Below, piece after piece: positions 60,701-64,000 of a stretch of DNA of 64,000 nt (the first letter of the stretch is position 1; every line of letters begins with the position of its first letter). Made by a program: the position numbers and the translations under genes. Location: the NCBI GenBank assembly GCA_950295325.1, contig OX485803.1, positions 52,217,554 to 52,281,553 on the forward strand. The letters run 5' to 3'. Below the pieces are notes generated by a model. It saw nothing but the letters and a program-made list of their open reading frames with translations. It was not told the origin of the DNA and did not search any database. This stretch comes from Polytrichum commune (lineage: Eukaryota > Streptophyta > Polytrichopsida > Polytrichales > Polytrichaceae).

Positions 60701-60976
60701 CCCATTTGACATTAAAATTCTTTTTTTCCACATTTCATATGTGAAAGTTACATAAATTTAATATTAAGTAAGTACTTACACATGTGTGGAACCTACCATA
60801 CATGTATTTATTACATCTATAATAAAACATTTAAAAAGTCTAAGAATGTCATATTAACAATGTCACAATCACATTATAGAGGTAGGTTTTAACTAGAAAG
60901 TTTAATTTACAAGATTTGTGTCATTATATTGAGGTTGTCGTATTATCAAGTGTTGTATTAAAGAGGTAGGACTATA

Positions 60977-63900
60977 TGAAAATGATGAGATTTTGTGGAT
61001 CCGTCACTTTGACTTTCTTTTGACTTATGTTATGGCGTGATTTGCAAGTTCTCGAAGTAGAAGTGACTCTTTGTGTATGATGTTTTAATCAGCAATTTCA
61101 TAGGCTCACAAATTTAACTTCTCGCGCCACTTGTACACACAGAAGATGTTGGTAGTCATAACATTATTCAAATTCATAACATTGTTATGTGGGATTGACA
61201 ATATTCTACAAAATATTCCTCACATTCAGTCTGAATAATGTTATGGTCGTGCCACCCACATATTATATCATGACTATATCAATAACCCTCATTCGTCAAG
61301 GTGTATTGGTTTTTTTTATAAATATAACAACATTCATAACATTTTCAATGTGGTGTATTAATACTAGTAGCTTTTTTTCTTTTAATACTAAATTATATAT
61401 ATGATGTCATAGTTGGTCTCAGTGTCTGGGGAGGATTTTGGGCAGAATCAGTTGAGATCCTAGTGTTTGCAAGTCCGACTAGTTACATGTTGGCATCTTT
61501 TAATTTTACTTTACTAATTTGAGGTATATTCTATAAATTCCTCTAAATTGATGGGTAATTTTCCTAGAGTTTTGAACTTGAACCAGTTATTTCTCAAACT
61601 CATCTAGTTCATCTGTAACTAGTGGTCGGTTCTCCCCATTCACGAGTTGGTCTTCAAGAATAAAGGACACATAAATCCATTGTAATCTTTACAAGGAGTG
61701 GAACGTCCATACTAAGTGTGCTCACTATAAGTGCAATGCCATTGATATCTCTACTATAGACAACAAAAATCTTGTGTGGACTTGGAAGTGCCCATAACAA
61801 CGCCATCTACTTTAAATTAAGTTCACCCTTTGTTGCCACTAAAAGTTCCATGGGTTTTCTCTGAAAAAGAGAAGTCATTGTGGAGCCATGTCATGTCTTC
61901 ATCCTCTTCCCCCCAGTGCCCCCACCCCCCACCACTTAGCATGAAATCTTTTCTATGTTCTAAGAATAAATATGTTTGGATTTTTTTCAATATTAAGTAG
62001 AACAATGCTCTAAAGTGATTTTAAAGCTCGAAGAAGGTTACTCATATTGGAATAGGGAAAAAAGAAAAGAAAAGAGTCTTGCTCACTAGTGTGGCCCATT
62101 GTAAGGATCAACCACCTTTAGTGGTGTAGGCAACACCCTAAAACCAACACATGCTTCAAAAATGGCATTCAAATTCGTTGTGAAGGACACTCATCATCCA
62201 GTCAACGGCTTTAATAACCTCTACAATAGTCATATGAACTCCAACATTGAATTCAAATCCTCACATATATGTATTCTAAATGTATGTATGATTGTTTCCA
62301 TTTTTAGTGAGATCCCTCATTCATCCTGTCATATCCAAATTAGATAATACACAATATTTACTAGCTACCCAAACTTAAGAACTACAACTTTTTGACTGTT
62401 GGACCTTCTCAAATTTTGTTGAAACGAAGAGAATCTTGACAACGGAGTTGGTTTCCATATAAAAGTGGTTGATTTCCACATACAAGTGGTTGATCATAAA
62501 ATATGTTGGTGATAGTGGGATGAATTGACCTCAACTTCAAGGATGGAAAGAAAGTTCCTAGTTCATTGGAATACACTTGGTGGCCGTAAAGGGTTAATAA
62601 CTTCATAAATCAACATCCAAAAATGCAAAGTGTGGTATATTCTAATAACTCTTAACTCTTATAAATTTTGCATTATAACTCCAATTAGGCAATCTTAGTG
62701 GTTTGAGTTTTTTTTATCTAGGTGAGGCATTTCCCAATCTGGTTCAACGACCAAAATTGTACTCCGTATGTAAAATTGGCAGTGCCCATGATAGGGCCAC
62801 ATACCTGAAGTTAAGCTAACAACTTCAGTGAAACCAACGTGTGGTAGATCCTTATGACCTTTGACCTCATGTAGCTCTTGCAACGCAACTTCCATCCTCA
62901 AACTTGAAATGACAATCTTTGTGATTCATGATTTCTAACAGGGATGAGACTATTCTTGATCCTACCCAACACCCAAAATTCTTTGTGGAGTTGGAAGTGC
63001 CTACAATAGGACCACATACTTTAAGTTAGATTAACAACTTTCAAATATCAACCTTAGGTGAAATGAAAATGTGGCAAATACTTCTTATGTTGCAATAAAA
63101 TAAAATGAAATTGATTTTAAAGTCTGTGAAACCAAAAGGTGATGTACAACTAACTACTTAAGGTAGACATGTCTTATTCAAACACCTACTCTTGGGTGCA
63201 AAATGGTTAAATCTTCTCCTAAAACAAACAGCTCTTGTATTCTTCCAAGAAAGACTACTATGGCTCATTGCTCAAGCCAAAAATCGACGCGCAATACCTG
63301 CTCATTGCTCAACGTTAACCACCAAAGAAGTTCGCATATGCTCTTTGAACATTTATCACAAATTGAGGTTCAGTCCCTTTAATATCATTCTTCTGGCATT
63401 GAAAATGTACAAAATATGCTAATTGATTGAATTTGGTCCTTGGATCAATTGCACATCAAAAGAGGCGAAACCTCCTGGAAGTAATAACCATACTGGGCTC
63501 GTCTACCTTAATTATTTGACTTTGCTTGCACTGCTCCCCGGATTTCCAAAGTCAGAGATGTTGATCAAGGACATGCATCAACAGTGCTGCCTGCACATCG
63601 TCGGGTTATAAGTTGCTTCAACTGTAAGTAATTACTGCTGGATAGATTCGGTTTCAGGAGAAAACAAGCAGACATGCAAACTACTAGAGTCACTACCGAC
63701 CTACTTGTGGAAAGAGGAGGATGACGCGATAATCGTAGGCCTGATAATGGGGATCAGGTTGACAGTTGACCACCTGAGTGACTTGAGTGCTGAAGGAACT
63801 ACATACTAATAAGAAAAGATTCACTCCACATTCATTGTTCGGGATTCACAGAATTCATGTGTGGCCAATCGAAGCTAAAGTTACCTTTCAACTTGTTAAC

Positions 63901-64000
63901 CTTCAAGAATCAAAGGAGTGAGTGATCTCTGCTGCTTCTGACTTTTGTATCTGACACTGCCACATCGCATCCTGGATCGATCAATCGGTGGCGATGCATG
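60977..64000. other. Right end of the window: no gene seen
   Basis: Mostly AT-rich DNA with one diverged repeat (61760-63090). From about 63200 base composition becomes more balanced and short open frames appear, which could herald a gene beyond the window, but I recognise no motif. Confidence 0.4.
61760..63090. repeat. Three diverged copies of a ~70-bp phrase
   Basis: Copies near 61768-61830, 62749-62825 and 62968-63035 share CAAAATT or AAAAATC, GGA-TTGGAAGTGCCCATAA, CCACATACTTTAAGTTA and a run into TTAACAACTT. The last two are about 217 bases apart and their upstream flanks also match (GGTGAGGCATTTCC against GGGATGAGACTATTC), suggesting a tandem duplication. Confidence 0.5.

Larger units (their letters stand above)
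55643..60974 (-). mobile_element. 5.3-kb degenerate pogo-like element with TA target sites
   Basis: The left end CAGTCGCACCTCTTTAATAA and the right end TTAAAGAGGTAGGACTA are inverted, each flanked by TA (55641-55642 and 60975-60976). Further inward both ends carry CGTATTATC or GATAATACGAC blocks. CAGT-start inverted repeats with TA duplications are typical of Tc1/mariner-pogo elements. A transposase C-terminal relic of pogo type lies near the left end on the minus strand, which supports the assignment. The middle (about 57.3-60.7 kb) encodes something else and may be a nested insertion. Confidence 0.65.

Noticed and set aside
1-64000. Bacterial-type systems such as CRISPR arrays, operons, or organelle or rRNA genes
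   Set aside because: All tandem repeats seen are diverged plant-type arrays without regular spacers; genes have spliceosomal introns; no rRNA or convincing tRNA was found by eye.

Overview
The window looks like nuclear DNA of a land plant or close relative. The genes carry many GT-AG introns of 80 to 1500 bases, first exons are GC-rich, intergenic DNA is AT-rich, and transposon relics are dense. The two recognisable gene families, ERD7-like senescence-domain proteins and a ZGRF1-like SF1 helicase, fit a plant. I could not assign a species; a non-seed plant is only a guess from the repeats. All exon boundaries were worked out by hand from reading frame, splice consensus and paralogue comparison.

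Layout. At 2.7-24.3 kb there is a head-to-tail array of three ERD7/senescence-domain genes on the + strand (2763-6038, 9014-13058, 20776-24282; 529, 414 and 419 aa). Genes 1 and 2 share exon structure and most of intron 1, so they are the younger pair. Gene 3 lacks one intron together with the linker encoded beside it. The leaders of genes 1 and 3 consist of diverged GT-rich tandem repeats. At 28.8-40.0 kb there is one long gene of 21 coding exons, predicted 949 aa. It joins two N-terminal Cys/His modules to a complete UPF1/ZGRF1-type helicase core and an unrecognised C-terminal region with an AT-hook-like motif. At 40-64 kb I see no intact host gene, only transposon-derived DNA.

Mobile DNA. 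Comparing copies within the window defines several families: (a) an element with near-44-bp terminal inverted repeats and exact 8-bp target duplications, present as a 498-bp deletion form and a 1499-bp form that carries a protein-coding ORF; (b) a foldback element with arms of about 0.45 kb; (c) a MITE of about 400 bp present in introns of ERD7 genes 2 and 3 in opposite orientation; (d) a hairpin MITE present twice in helicase introns; (e) a MITE of about 185 bp present twice; (f) a pogo-like element of 5.3 kb with TA target sites and a transposase C-terminal relic, holding a second, degenerate ORF of unknown family; (g) a non-LTR retrotransposon 3' relic; (h) other dispersed and tandem repeats.

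The ERD7 array would supply lipid- or membrane-associated stress proteins. The helicase is expected to act on nucleic acids in the nucleus. Nothing in the sequence links the two loci functionally.
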